Translations under genes and position numbers: made by a program
Source of the DNA: a virus
Virus record (IMG/VR): IMGVR_UViG_3300035698_003327
Location: 1-39,231 of that record
Length of the DNA stretch: 39,231 nucleotides
Reading direction: 5' to 3' (one strand)
The notes under the pieces: generated by a model
The model's input: the letters and a program-made list of their open reading frames with translations, nothing else
What the model was told of the DNA's origin: nothing
Databases searched by the model: none
Part shown: piece after piece, positions 29,337-37,088 of the stretch
How positions within the stretch are numbered: position 1 is the first letter of the stretch
How the letters are laid out: every line of letters begins with the position of its first letter

Positions 29337-29558
29337 ATGGCTGAAAAAGAAAAAACAATAGAACCGAAACCTACCAATCCAATTAAAGACCGAATAAAGT
29401 TATTAGAGGAAAACGAAAAAAAGCTGCGTAATGATTTAATTAAACTTGACAAGATCAAGAATCAAACGCAACAAAACCTACTAGTAACGGTTGGTGGAAT
29501 TAATGAATTAAGATTATTGTTAAAGCCTAAAGAAGTTAAGAAACCTAATTCTAAATAG
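29337..29558 (+). CDS. coiled-coil micro-protein
   Basis: 73 residues, a charged coiled coil (IKDRIKLLEENEKKLRNDLIKLDKIKNQTQQNLL) with basic end. It has its own promoter between the fibre and protease genes. It could be a scaffold or regulator; unknown. Confidence 0.5.
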   Translation: MAEKEKTIEPKPTNPIKDRIKLLEENEKKLRNDLIKLDKIKNQTQQNLLVTVGGINELRLLLKPKEVKKPNSK

Positions 29559-29573
29559 ATGGTTTTAAAAGTA
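29558..29573 (+). promoter_or_regulatory. late-class archaeal promoter
   Basis: GATGGTTTTAAAAGTA starting at the stop codon of the preceding gene; the TATA element is about 30 bases before ATG 29593. Confidence 0.68.
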
Positions 29574-29592
29574 ATTTCCAACAACCTAATTG

Positions 29593-30585
29593 ATGGGAAC
29601 ATTACAGATGCTCAAACAAGAGCTAGAAACTCAAAAAGATTATATTTTTATTACTGACAAGATTACTTATTCTTCAGTGGGATTAAAGGGTGATAAGCAA
29701 AGTTATGTTACAGGTTATATTTCTGTTCCAGAGATTGATCTGTATAATGACTTAGTGACGCCAACTGCTATGAAAAGCATGCTCAGACAAATTACAGAAA
29801 AAACTATTGTTCTAGATTATGAGCATGAGTCTTTCAGGGACGACAATACAATTTTACCAGTTGGGAAAATCGTGGAGGCGCATGTTGACGATCGTGGATT
29901 ATGGGTAAAATGTAAACTTAATTCAAACTCGCCAAAATATAAAGCATTATGGGGAAGTATCAAGGATGGTTTTTTAAACGCATTCTCAATCGCATTCAAG
30001 CCTTTAAGAACCGTAGAAAAATCTATTGGGGATACTACAGTGAGGCTGATTGAGGATTTAGAATTACTTAATGTTGCGTTAACAGGAACCCCAGTAAATA
30101 CTGGTGCAGTAATGACTGGCCACTCGATGAAGGCAGTAATGTTAAAGGCAATAGAAGATACAAAACAAGAAAAGGTATTAGTAACTAAATCACTTATAAC
30201 TAAATTAATGGAGGAAAAAAACATGGCAGAAGAAAATGTAACGGAAGAAGCTAAACCAGAAGCAACTGAAGAAGCAAAAACTGAAGAAGTAGTTGAAGAG
30301 AAATCTGAAGATGAACCTGCAGAAGAAGTTGAAGCAGAAGCTGAAAAAGTTGAAGAGAAATCTGAAGAAGAAGCAACTCCAGAGGAACCGGCTAAAGCTG
30401 AGGAATCAGATGAAGTTGTAGAAGAGAAAGCTTTGGATAAAGTTGTAGCAGATTTAAAAGCAAAGGTTGAAGCTCAAGCCAAAGAATTGAAAACAATTAA
30501 GGAAAGTCCGGTTTTCAAAAGTACATTATCTGATAAACCACTTGTCGAAGAGAAATCTGTAGACATGCTGGATTTAGTAAGATAA
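29593..30585 (+). CDS. prohead protease fused to scaffold
   Basis: 330 residues from ATG 29593. The HK97-type serine protease domain spans about 25-180: VTGYISVPEIDLYNDLVTP, catalytic His in LDYEHESF (about 77), Ser in NAFSIAFKP (about 128). From about 211 the protein is an Ala/Glu/Lys/Pro-rich acidic coiled region (EEAKPEATEEAK...), a scaffold domain. A strong internal start at 30223 can make the scaffold alone. It is followed by the major capsid gene. Confidence 0.85.
   Translation: MGTLQMLKQELETQKDYIFITDKITYSSVGLKGDKQSYVTGYISVPEIDLYNDLVTPTAMKSMLRQITEKTIVLDYEHESFRDDNTILPVGKIVEAHVDDRGLWVKCKLNSNSPKYKALWGSIKDGFLNAFSIAFKPLRTVEKSIGDTTVRLIEDLELLNVALTGTPVNTGAVMTGHSMKAVMLKAIEDTKQEKVLVTKSLITKLMEEKNMAEENVTEEAKPEATEEAKTEEVVEEKSEDEPAEEVEAEAEKVEEKSEEEATPEEPAKAEESDEVVEEKALDKVVADLKAKVEAQAKELKTIKESPVFKSTLSDKPLVEEKSVDMLDLVR
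30223..30585 (+). CDS. nested scaffold protein (in-frame internal start)
   Basis: GGAGG at 30210-30214 lies 8 bases before an in-frame ATG at 30223, followed by GCA as in other strong starts here. The product would be the 120-residue acidic scaffold without protease. This is the arrangement of lambda C/Nu3. Confidence 0.65.
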   Translation: MAEENVTEEAKPEATEEAKTEEVVEEKSEDEPAEEVEAEAEKVEEKSEEEATPEEPAKAEESDEVVEEKALDKVVADLKAKVEAQAKELKTIKESPVFKSTLSDKPLVEEKSVDMLDLVR

Positions 30586-30596
30586 TAGTTCAATAT

Positions 30597-30640
30597 TTGT
30601 TATTTGTAAAATTTGAATAACAGGAGAGCAAAACTCCTAA
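30597..30640 (+). other. two small hairpins in the leader of the capsid gene
   Basis: GTTATT/AATAAC and GGAG/CTCC stems stand in tandem between the scaffold stop and the capsid RBS. They could stabilise the capsid mRNA or form a weak terminator; no T-run follows. Confidence 0.4.
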
Positions 30641-30692
30641 AAAACAAGAGACAACTTTAAACTTAACTAAATAAGAATGGAGGTAAAAAAAA

Positions 30693-31787
30693 ATGACAGG
30701 AAACTACGCAGTAAGTTTTTTGGATACGCCTAACCATACAATTTATAGCAACCCAATGGGTGTGCAAATGAAAGGTGTGGAATACAGTGGTTCAACTACT
30801 TTGGAAGCTATGAAAACAAAGCTTGGAGATATTGCTATGAAAGCATTATCAACTACAGCTGGTGGTGCAGGAACAGCAGGATATGCTATGGTACCAATTT
30901 TCGTGGATCCAAGAATAACAGATGTGACTAGAAAGTACACTCCTTTAGTGGAATTAGTACCAAGAGTTACAAACCAAGGTATGTTTGCGGATTACAATCA
31001 ACTTACAGTAAAAGGCGGTGCAGTTACAGCAGCAGAAGATGCTCCTTTATCTGAAACCAATACAACATATGATAGGCAATCTACACAGATTAAGTTCATA
31101 TACGCCGTAGGAAGAGTTACTGGTCCAGCGATTGCAGCAATGCCATCTTGGATTTTAGCAGGATTAACTTCAGCAGGAGGGGCAACAGGTCCTTTCAACG
31201 ATGCAGTTGGTACTAATGCTAAACAATTAGAAGTTCTAGTTAAGACTCGAGAAGTTCGAGAAAAAGAAGAATCTTTAATTGTAAACGGTGATGCTTCAAC
31301 AACAGCAACTGAGTTCTCTGGAATCGTGAAATTAATGGGCGCAACTAACACTGTGGATAAAAACACAAGTGCTTTGTCTCTAGATGATATCGATACAGCA
31401 ATTCAGTACGCTTTTGATGACGGTGGTAGACCAAATTTAGCAGTATGTAGTTCAGCAGTCTTTACAGACTTGTTAGGATTATTAACAGCGAAAATTGGTT
31501 ATATGCAACCTACTCAAGAAGTATTCTGGGGATTCTCTACTATTGTGTTAAACACAATGGTTGGACAAATACCAGTTATACCTAGTATGTACTTATCAAA
31601 CACAACAGCTGAAAAGGCAATATACTTTTTGGATATGAGTGTTGTTGAAATGAGAGTTTTACAAGATTTAACATATGAAGAGTTAGCTAAAACTAACGAT
31701 TCAGAGAAGTTTATGTTAAAAGTTTATGAAGCTTTAATCATTAAAAACACAGCGTTTTGCTCAAGTATTACGGAAATATCGGCATAA
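30693..31787 (+). CDS. major capsid protein (HK97 fold)
   Basis: 364 residues with a strong RBS (GGAGGT). VPIFVDPRITDVTRKYTPLVELVPRVTNQGMFADY, a Gln/Ser-rich E-loop-like part, AVCSSAVFTDLLGLL and IPVIPSMYLSN ... DMSVVEMRVLQDLTYEELAKT follow the HK97-type capsid layout. It has no delta domain of its own, since the scaffold is separate. The first ~40 residues may be cleaved by the protease. Confidence 0.88.
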   Translation: MTGNYAVSFLDTPNHTIYSNPMGVQMKGVEYSGSTTLEAMKTKLGDIAMKALSTTAGGAGTAGYAMVPIFVDPRITDVTRKYTPLVELVPRVTNQGMFADYNQLTVKGGAVTAAEDAPLSETNTTYDRQSTQIKFIYAVGRVTGPAIAAMPSWILAGLTSAGGATGPFNDAVGTNAKQLEVLVKTREVREKEESLIVNGDASTTATEFSGIVKLMGATNTVDKNTSALSLDDIDTAIQYAFDDGGRPNLAVCSSAVFTDLLGLLTAKIGYMQPTQEVFWGFSTIVLNTMVGQIPVIPSMYLSNTTAEKAIYFLDMSVVEMRVLQDLTYEELAKTNDSEKFMLKVYEALIIKNTAFCSSITEISA

Positions 31788-31799
31788 TAAACCTAATTT

Positions 31800-31856
31800 A
31801 TTCGATATCATATAGTCGGGTTATATGGCGAGTGGTTCACGATACGAACCAATTAA
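31800..31856 (+). other. hairpin between capsid gene and small-gene array
   Basis: TGGTTC/GAACCA with a 7-base loop (about 31833-31852) sits between the capsid stop and the next RBS. No T-run follows, so an mRNA-processing or stability element is more likely than a terminator. Confidence 0.35.
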
Positions 31857-31874
31857 ATTAAAAGGAGATAAAAA

Positions 31875-32144
31875 ATGACAGTAAACACAAATGTTACAGC
31901 GGGAAGGATCGCGGAATTAGGTGGAGCTACAAACTCTGGATTAAAATTAGGATTTGTAGATTCAGGAGCTAAGGCATCAGCAGATGATACTTGGACTGTA
32001 AAAAATGCTAAGACAATTTTAGCAGCCTATATAAAAGATGATTCAGATGGTACGGCAGAAGAGGTAATAATCTCGTCTGGTAATATCTTAACTCTTGGCT
32101 CATCAGCAACAGGTGCAGGATCAGGGATTATTATATTCAAATAA
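31875..32144 (+). CDS. capsid-associated small protein, paralogue A1
   Basis: 89 residues, RBS AAGGAGAT. Beta-rich with GGATNSG and DDTWTVKNAKTI, ending SGIIIFK. It shares about half its residues with the next gene (32164), including length and end. Placed just after the capsid gene, a decoration or capsomer-pore protein is likely. Confidence 0.65.
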   Translation: MTVNTNVTAGRIAELGGATNSGLKLGFVDSGAKASADDTWTVKNAKTILAAYIKDDSDGTAEEVIISSGNILTLGSSATGAGSGIIIFK

Positions 32145-32163
32145 ATCATAGGAGATAAAAAAA

Positions 32164-32433
32164 ATGACAACAAATGTAAATGTTACAGCAGATAGAGTAG
32201 CCGAATTAGGCGGAGCTACAAACTCTGGTGTTAAAATCGGTTTTGTAGATAGTGGTGGATATGGCACACAAAATGACACTTGGACAGTTATGAACGCAAG
32301 TGAAGTTTTGTTTGCAATGGTTACTACTGATGCAGATGGAGTAGCAAACGTTGTAAGTGGAATTACTACTAATGTAATCACTCTATCAAGTGCAACAGCA
32401 ACTGCAGCATCTGGATTAATAATCTTCAAATAA
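32164..32433 (+). CDS. capsid-associated small protein, paralogue A2
   Basis: 89 residues, the tandem duplicate of 31875: NVTADRVAELGGATNSGVKIGFVDSGG, NDTWTVMNASEVL, SGLIIFK. RBS AGGAGAT. The pair is more conserved at the ends than in the middle (residues 50-75), as expected for surface-exposed diversification. Confidence 0.65.
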   Translation: MTTNVNVTADRVAELGGATNSGVKIGFVDSGGYGTQNDTWTVMNASEVLFAMVTTDADGVANVVSGITTNVITLSSATATAASGLIIFK

Positions 32434-32464
32434 ACTCTAATTAAATCAAAATAGGAGGTAAAAA

Positions 32465-32758
32465 ATGGGAGAAATAACAACAAGTATAATAACTGACGCA
32501 ACTCCAGCAAGTGGGAGAAAGATGATCATAGTTGAAACACCAGCAACAGCTGATACAGATGATACTATTGATATCACATTAGCTGACTACGGAATAACAA
32601 CGTTTTTAGGTATCTTTGGTAATGAACACACTACAGAAAATAGTGTAGTTACAACTGAAGCTCCAACTACTGAAGTTACAAGTGGGGTATTAACTATCAC
32701 TATTGGAGGAAGTTCTGATGATGACGAAAAAAGAGTCTATACAATTTTTGGTAAATAA
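32465..32758 (+). CDS. capsid-associated small protein, paralogue B1
   Basis: 97 residues, RBS AGGAGGT. ITTSIITDATPASGRKMIIVETP, GITTFLGIFGNEHTTENSVVTTEAP, then beta strands. A clear duplicate follows at 32791. Thr/Val-rich, no Cys. Confidence 0.65.
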   Translation: MGEITTSIITDATPASGRKMIIVETPATADTDDTIDITLADYGITTFLGIFGNEHTTENSVVTTEAPTTEVTSGVLTITIGGSSDDDEKRVYTIFGK

Positions 32759-32790
32759 TACTAAAATTAAATCAAAACAGGAGGTAAAAA

Positions 32791-33084
32791 ATGGCAGCAA
32801 TAACAACAAGTACAATTACTGATACAGTTCCAGCTCAAGGCAGGAAGATGTTAATAGTTGAGACTCCAACAACAGCTGATACTGGAGACACAATTCCAAT
32901 AGTATTAGCTACATATGGGATCACAACTTTTTTAGGAATCCTAGGATTTTCACATGATACTGAGAATAGTATAGTTACAACTGAAGCTCCTACAACAGCA
33001 GTTTCAACAGGGACATTAACTATTACTACAGGCGGTTCAGGAAACACTGATGCTAAGAGAGTATATGTAGTATACGGGAGTTAA
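32791..33084 (+). CDS. capsid-associated small protein, paralogue B2
   Basis: 97 residues, same length as B1 with most residues shared: ITTSTITDTVPAQGRKMLIVETP, GITTFLGILGFSHDTENSIVTTEAP, KRVYVVYG. Even the leader (AATCAAAACAGGAGGTAAAAA) is repeated, so the duplication included the RBS. Confidence 0.65.
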   Translation: MAAITTSTITDTVPAQGRKMLIVETPTTADTGDTIPIVLATYGITTFLGILGFSHDTENSIVTTEAPTTAVSTGTLTITTGGSGNTDAKRVYVVYGS

Positions 33085-33085
33085 G

Positions 33086-33523
33086 ATGCACATCATAGCA
33101 GTCGGTGAGGGATATTCAGAGGGATTAAAATTAATCCAGAAACACTTTGATGGCCGAGAATATGCTGGCGGAAAATCTAAGGTCCGAGTTCGTGAAATTA
33201 AATTATTTAATTTTGCTTTAAATGAAGAAGGATATGATGAGTTTATATCTGACTTTAAGGGATTCGCTAGAAATTTGAATGCTGATAAAGCGAAACATGA
33301 ATCCGGAACATCGGGTGCACTTCACGGAAGATTTGCTAAGTATATAAAATACTTTAGGAAATTTTTTAGAGGCATAACGTCGATTGATGAGGACATAAAT
33401 AATGCGACTCTATCTGATTTTAGACAAAAATTAGAAGATAAGGGCGAGCATTTCCTATCAACTTTAATGCCGATCGGAAGAGTAAATGATGCACATCGAG
33501 CTGATGGCAAGGAATTAGTTTAA
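33086..33523 (+). CDS. hypothetical protein between capsid and connector genes
   Basis: 145 residues. MHIIAVGEGYSEGLKLIQKHFDGREYAGGKSKVRVREIKLFNF, then a helical, basic middle (FAKYIKYFRKFFRGI) and DFRQKLEDKGEHFLSTLMPIGRVNDAHRADG. It has higher Arg use and more GC than the flanking Thr-rich genes. No family recognised. Could be non-structural. Confidence 0.5.
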   Translation: MHIIAVGEGYSEGLKLIQKHFDGREYAGGKSKVRVREIKLFNFALNEEGYDEFISDFKGFARNLNADKAKHESGTSGALHGRFAKYIKYFRKFFRGITSIDEDINNATLSDFRQKLEDKGEHFLSTLMPIGRVNDAHRADGKELV

Positions 33524-33541
33524 TTTTTATTTTTATTTTTT
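33524..33541 (+). terminator. T-rich termination tract
   Basis: Three runs of five or six T separated by A directly after the stop at 33523. Confidence 0.5.
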
Positions 33542-33571
33542 AATATTCACGAGGAAACACAAGGAGGTAAA

Positions 33572-33751
33572 ATGGCACTAACAACAAAAACAATGGGTGG
33601 AGAAGTAAAAGAACCAGCGATAGATCCAGAATATGAAATTGTAACTAATGAAAAAGGTCAAAAGGCTCTAAAGAAAATTAGAAACAAAGTAGAAGAGAAA
33701 GCTGAAGTAATTGAAGAGAAACCTAAAAAGAAAAAAAGGAGTAAAAAATAA
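33572..33751 (+). CDS. basic small protein
   Basis: 59 residues, RBS AAGGAGGT. MALTTKTMGGEVKEPAIDPEYEIVTNEKGQ, then a highly charged end (EEKAEVIEEKPKKKKRSKK). Such short proteins often lie before connector genes. Stop overlaps the next ATG (TAATG). Confidence 0.55.
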   Translation: MALTTKTMGGEVKEPAIDPEYEIVTNEKGQKALKKIRNKVEEKAEVIEEKPKKKKRSKK

Positions 33752-34644
33752 TGGCATCTGGAATATCGCATTATTGCACGGCTGCAGAAGTAAAGTCAGC
33801 AATAGATTTCCCAGCAACAGGAGCACCAATAAGTGATGCAGATATTACTGTGTTTATTTCTGAATCTGAGGAAGAAATTGAAAATATTTATAAAACTAAA
33901 TTTGGAAATGTAGAGACAAGTGCAACTGCAGCTTCTGGAGATGCAACAACAATTACCGTCGCTGGAACACCTTATACTGCTGATGAATTTATTGGTTATG
34001 TTGTTTGGGTTTATGATGGGACTAATGTTGGAGAATATAGAGAGATCACAACTAACACTGATAATGATTTGACTGTCTCACCGGCTTTTAGTGCGGCAAT
34101 AGATAATACTTCTGTTTTTAGGATTACAAAATTAGGTTATCAAGATGAGACTGTAGATGGATCTGGAATAGATACTCAATTTACTAATTTACAACCATTA
34201 ATTAGTTTGAATGCTTTAACAATCGATAGCACTTCTGTTACGCCTTCTTATGTTTATCAATATGGAGATTCTGGAAGATTACTTTTAGGGACCGGAGATG
34301 TTGAAGTCTCTTATTTTGCTGATAATGAACCACAATTAGTTAATATGAAATATGTTTATGGAGTTTATCCACTTCCTTTAATAATCAAAAGGTTGTGTGT
34401 TATTTTAGCAGCAATGAGAACTTTAACTGCACAAATTGCAGGAACTTATGATGACTTTACTAATGTTAGTTTACCGGGCGGAGTGACTGCGTCTAAGGGA
34501 GAACCATATACAAATATTAGGGAGGCAGTTAGTGGATTTCAAGGGGAAGCTCGAGGAATAATTTACGGTTCTAGAACTGAGGGACAAATTGGCGGAGGTT
34601 TAAGAATACAGCCTTCTTATAGGCCCTATTCTTTGTTTGGTTAA
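33751..34644 (+). CDS. head-tail connector (adaptor) protein
   Basis: 297 residues. The N-terminus is the helical adaptor fold (CTAAEVKSAIDFPATGAPISDADITVFISESEEEIENIY), similar to gp6/gp15-type connectors. Residues ~50-125 are an inserted beta domain (TTITVAGTPYTADEFIGYVVWVYDG). The C-terminus returns to helices (PLIIKRLCVILAAMRTLTAQI). Long for an adaptor because of the insertion. Confidence 0.65.
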   Translation: MASGISHYCTAAEVKSAIDFPATGAPISDADITVFISESEEEIENIYKTKFGNVETSATAASGDATTITVAGTPYTADEFIGYVVWVYDGTNVGEYREITTNTDNDLTVSPAFSAAIDNTSVFRITKLGYQDETVDGSGIDTQFTNLQPLISLNALTIDSTSVTPSYVYQYGDSGRLLLGTGDVEVSYFADNEPQLVNMKYVYGVYPLPLIIKRLCVILAAMRTLTAQIAGTYDDFTNVSLPGGVTASKGEPYTNIREAVSGFQGEARGIIYGSRTEGQIGGGLRIQPSYRPYSLFG

Positions 34645-35030
34645 TGGCAACAAATATAATTCTAAGTGTAGAGGATTTTAATCAGATTCTTGATGAGTAT
34701 GCTGGAAGAACTTTATCTCTTACACCTTATACTCAAACAACCTCAAATATTACTGGAGAGGAAACTTTAACAGCAGGAACTCCAAAAAATATCAAATGTT
34801 ATGTTATGAAAACAGGCCAAACATTTAATTATCAAGAAATGGGATTTAGCGAACAAGGAAATGTTGTTGCATTATGTAAGGTTGCAGATGCTGTGAAGGT
34901 TAATGATACGATCACAATAAATTCGGAGGTTTTTAGGGTTAAAGAAAAATATGATGTTCCGGGAGTCTTTACGAGTAGTTCGACTGCTGTGTATATCTAC
35001 AGTGTATGCAACTTGTTCTTAATATCTTAA
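34644..35030 (+). CDS. head closure / stopper protein
   Basis: 128 residues, TAATG overlap. LSVEDFNQILDEYAGRTLSLTPYTQT ... KNIKCYVMKTGQTFNYQEMGFSEQGNVVALCKVADAVKVNDTITINSEVFRVKE is typical of phage stopper proteins of the SPP1 gp16 type. Lies between connector and the gp10-like gene. Confidence 0.65.
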   Translation: MATNIILSVEDFNQILDEYAGRTLSLTPYTQTTSNITGEETLTAGTPKNIKCYVMKTGQTFNYQEMGFSEQGNVVALCKVADAVKVNDTITINSEVFRVKEKYDVPGVFTSSSTAVYIYSVCNLFLIS

Positions 35031-35033
35031 TAA

Positions 35034-35049
35034 ATGGTTTTATAAATTA
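35034..35049 (+). promoter_or_regulatory. late-class archaeal promoter
   Basis: ATGGTTTTATAAATTA, near-match to the late consensus, with the TATA element about 30 bases before ATG 35068. Confidence 0.6.
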
Positions 35050-35067
35050 TATTTCTTTTAAAATAAT

Positions 35068-35463
35068 ATGACATTTAAAAAAGGACAAACTGCTTGGAAT
35101 AAGGGAAAAGGGATGTCTGATGAGACTAAAATAAAGTTAAGTAATTCATTAAAAGGAAGAAAAGCTTGGAATAAAGGTAAAAAATTTTCAAAAGAAATTA
35201 GACAAAAAATAAGTGAGGCACATTCACTTCCAGAAAATTCAACAAGATTAACTGATAAAGGATATAAATTAATTAAAAAGAAAAAAAGATGGATTAAAGA
35301 GCATCATTTAATTTGGTGCAAAGCTAATAATTTTTATAGGATTCCAAGAGGTTGTGTAATCCATCATTTAAATTTAATAAAGACAGACAATAGGATAGAA
35401 AATTTGCAGTTATTAGACAATGGGACACATTCTACATTTCATAACAATTTAAGGAGTTTATAA
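35068..35463 (+). CDS. HNH endonuclease with NUMOD3 repeats
   Basis: 131 residues. Two NUMOD3-like repeats (FKKGQTAWNKGKGMSDETKIKLS and GRKAWNKGKKFSKEIRQKISEAH) precede an HNH_3 core (KEHHLIWCKAN, CVIHHLNLIKTDNRIENLQLL, HSTFH). Close to 5588 in the core. It follows a late promoter and supplies RBS AAGGAG to the next gene, whose ATG overlaps its stop. Confidence 0.9.
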   Translation: MTFKKGQTAWNKGKGMSDETKIKLSNSLKGRKAWNKGKKFSKEIRQKISEAHSLPENSTRLTDKGYKLIKKKKRWIKEHHLIWCKANNFYRIPRGCVIHHLNLIKTDNRIENLQLLDNGTHSTFHNNLRSL

Positions 35464-35861
35464 TGGTTGAGACTTACGAAGCAAGGCAATACCGAATTGC
35501 TATTGAATTTACAAATGCTTTAGCAAATAGATTAACTAAGGAGCATGGGAAAGATACAGGCCATTTACAAAGTGCGATACTTAAAGGTTGGAAGATAGAG
35601 GAAGATGAGATTATTATTTCAATGCCAGATTATGCAGAATATTTAGAATATGGAACACCAAATCCAACAACGGCTGAGGAGATACTTGGATGGGTTGAAA
35701 GAAAAATTATGCCTAAAGTAAAAGTTAAAGGCAAGAAAAAGGCTGCAGCAAAAAGAAAGATCGCAGAGAATATTGCTAAACATATAACTAAATATGGGCC
35801 AAGACCTTTTCCATTTATTAGGGAAACAATCGAAAAGGATCTGCCGAGGATTCTAAAATGA
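35463..35861 (+). CDS. HK97 gp10-like neck/tail component
   Basis: 132 residues. ANRLTKEHGKDTGHLQSAIL, MPDYAEYLEYGTPNPT and GPRPFPFIRETIEKDLPRIL carry the gp10 family signature (Tyr-x-x-Tyr-Leu-Glu-Tyr-Gly then a PxPF motif). A Lys/Ala-rich loop lies in between. ATG starts on the stop of the HNH gene. Confidence 0.85.
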   Translation: MVETYEARQYRIAIEFTNALANRLTKEHGKDTGHLQSAILKGWKIEEDEIIISMPDYAEYLEYGTPNPTTAEEILGWVERKIMPKVKVKGKKKAAAKRKIAENIAKHITKYGPRPFPFIRETIEKDLPRILK

Positions 35862-36712
35862 GATATACATTAAGTACTCAAAAAGATTATGTTTTGAAAT
35901 TAACTGGTTCTAATTTTACGATTAAATCTGATTTAGGAAAAACAACTGGAAATACTCCTGTAACTCACTATCAATTAAATGAAACTTCTGGAACTAATGT
36001 AGCAGATAGTGTAAATTCAAGGACTGCAATTTCTACAACTAATACTTCTAATTTAACCACAATAGGAAAGATAAGAAATGCTTTTGAATTTGATGGGACT
36101 GGAGAGACTGTTGAAGATGCTGATGCAGAAGATTATCTTAATGGGATGACTGCAGTTTCAGTTTCTTTTTGGATTAAGTCAAATGAGATAAGTACAGATA
36201 GAGGGATATTTGCAACTAGGGACCCAATAGGAGGAGATGATGGATTAGCAGTTAGATATGATGCTTCGGGTTTTGGTGGCGGTGGAAATAATGTTATTAA
36301 GGTATCAATGGGGGCGAGTGTTCTTGAAAGTTCTGAAAATATACAAACTACTAATTGGCAGCATATTGTAGTCGTTGGGGATCCGGGAGAAGTAGCAAGA
36401 TTATATGTTAATGGAGTTTTAGATACCCCGACTTGGACATCAGGAACATTTACATCTTTGAGTGGATTAACAAGATTATTAATTGGGATGGGTGTAAAAG
36501 GGACAATAGGTTCTTCTGGTTGGAATGGAAAAATAGATGATTTTAGAATTTATGACTCAATTTTAACTCAAGCAGAAATTGAATATCTTTATAGTAATGG
36601 AAGTGGGACTGAGGATTTTAATATTAATTCAATCAGATATATATTAAAAGATGATGGGAGAATAACCTTAAAGAATTTAAATCAAGATTCATTAATTATA
36701 AAGGAGGCGTAA
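35858..36712 (+). CDS. LamG/concanavalin-like adhesin
   Basis: 284 residues. A LamG jelly-roll spans about 35-255: HYQLNETSGTNVADSVNSR, AFEFDGTGETVEDADAEDYL, VSFWIKSNE, WQHIVVVGDPGEVARLYVNGVLD, GKIDDFRIYDSILTQAEIEYLYSNG. Such domains bind glycans. Flanking segments (N-terminal LSTQKDYVLKLTGSNFTIKSD and the end) may attach it to the neck. An unusual place for an adhesin. Confidence 0.82.
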   Translation: MRYTLSTQKDYVLKLTGSNFTIKSDLGKTTGNTPVTHYQLNETSGTNVADSVNSRTAISTTNTSNLTTIGKIRNAFEFDGTGETVEDADAEDYLNGMTAVSVSFWIKSNEISTDRGIFATRDPIGGDDGLAVRYDASGFGGGGNNVIKVSMGASVLESSENIQTTNWQHIVVVGDPGEVARLYVNGVLDTPTWTSGTFTSLSGLTRLLIGMGVKGTIGSSGWNGKIDDFRIYDSILTQAEIEYLYSNGSGTEDFNINSIRYILKDDGRITLKNLNQDSLIIKEA

Positions 36713-36713
36713 A

Positions 36714-37043
36714 ATGGTACAAACATTCAAAATAAAAAAAAGTGATACAAAACCTTACTTAGCAGTTACTCTACAATATTCAGACGGGACAGCAGTAGAT
36801 TTAACAAGTGGTTCTGTACAATTTAACTTAGGAGATTCTAACTTTGCTCCAGTAATGAACGGAGTAGCTACAATTACTGATGCAAGTGCAGGCCAATGTG
36901 AGTGGAGATGGAATGGGACTTCGGATACAGTTAATGTTGGAGATTTCTTTGGAGAATTTCAAGCAACTTTATCAGATGGTAAAATAATCACATTTCCTAA
37001 CGATCATAGTTTAAAAATAGAGATATATGAGGATTATGATTAG
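36714..37043 (+). CDS. BppU-like N-terminal domain protein
   Basis: 109 residues, RBS AAGGAGG. FKIKKSDTKPYLAVTLQYSDGTAVDLTSGSVQFNL ... AGQCEWRWNGTSDTVNVGDFFGEFQATLSDGKIITFPNDHSLKIEI follows the baseplate upper protein (BppU) N-terminal domain. In lactococcal phages it attaches receptor-binding proteins. Here it stands alone next to the LamG gene. Confidence 0.72.
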   Translation: MVQTFKIKKSDTKPYLAVTLQYSDGTAVDLTSGSVQFNLGDSNFAPVMNGVATITDASAGQCEWRWNGTSDTVNVGDFFGEFQATLSDGKIITFPNDHSLKIEIYEDYD

Positions 37044-37058
37044 ATGGTTTTAAAAGTA
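37043..37058 (+). promoter_or_regulatory. late-class archaeal promoter
   Basis: GATGGTTTTAAAAGTA overlapping the stop of the preceding gene, about 36 bases from TATA to ATG 37089; an RBS (GGAGGT) also follows. Confidence 0.65.
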
Positions 37059-37088
37059 AAACTCAATTAAATAAAACGGAGGTAAAAA

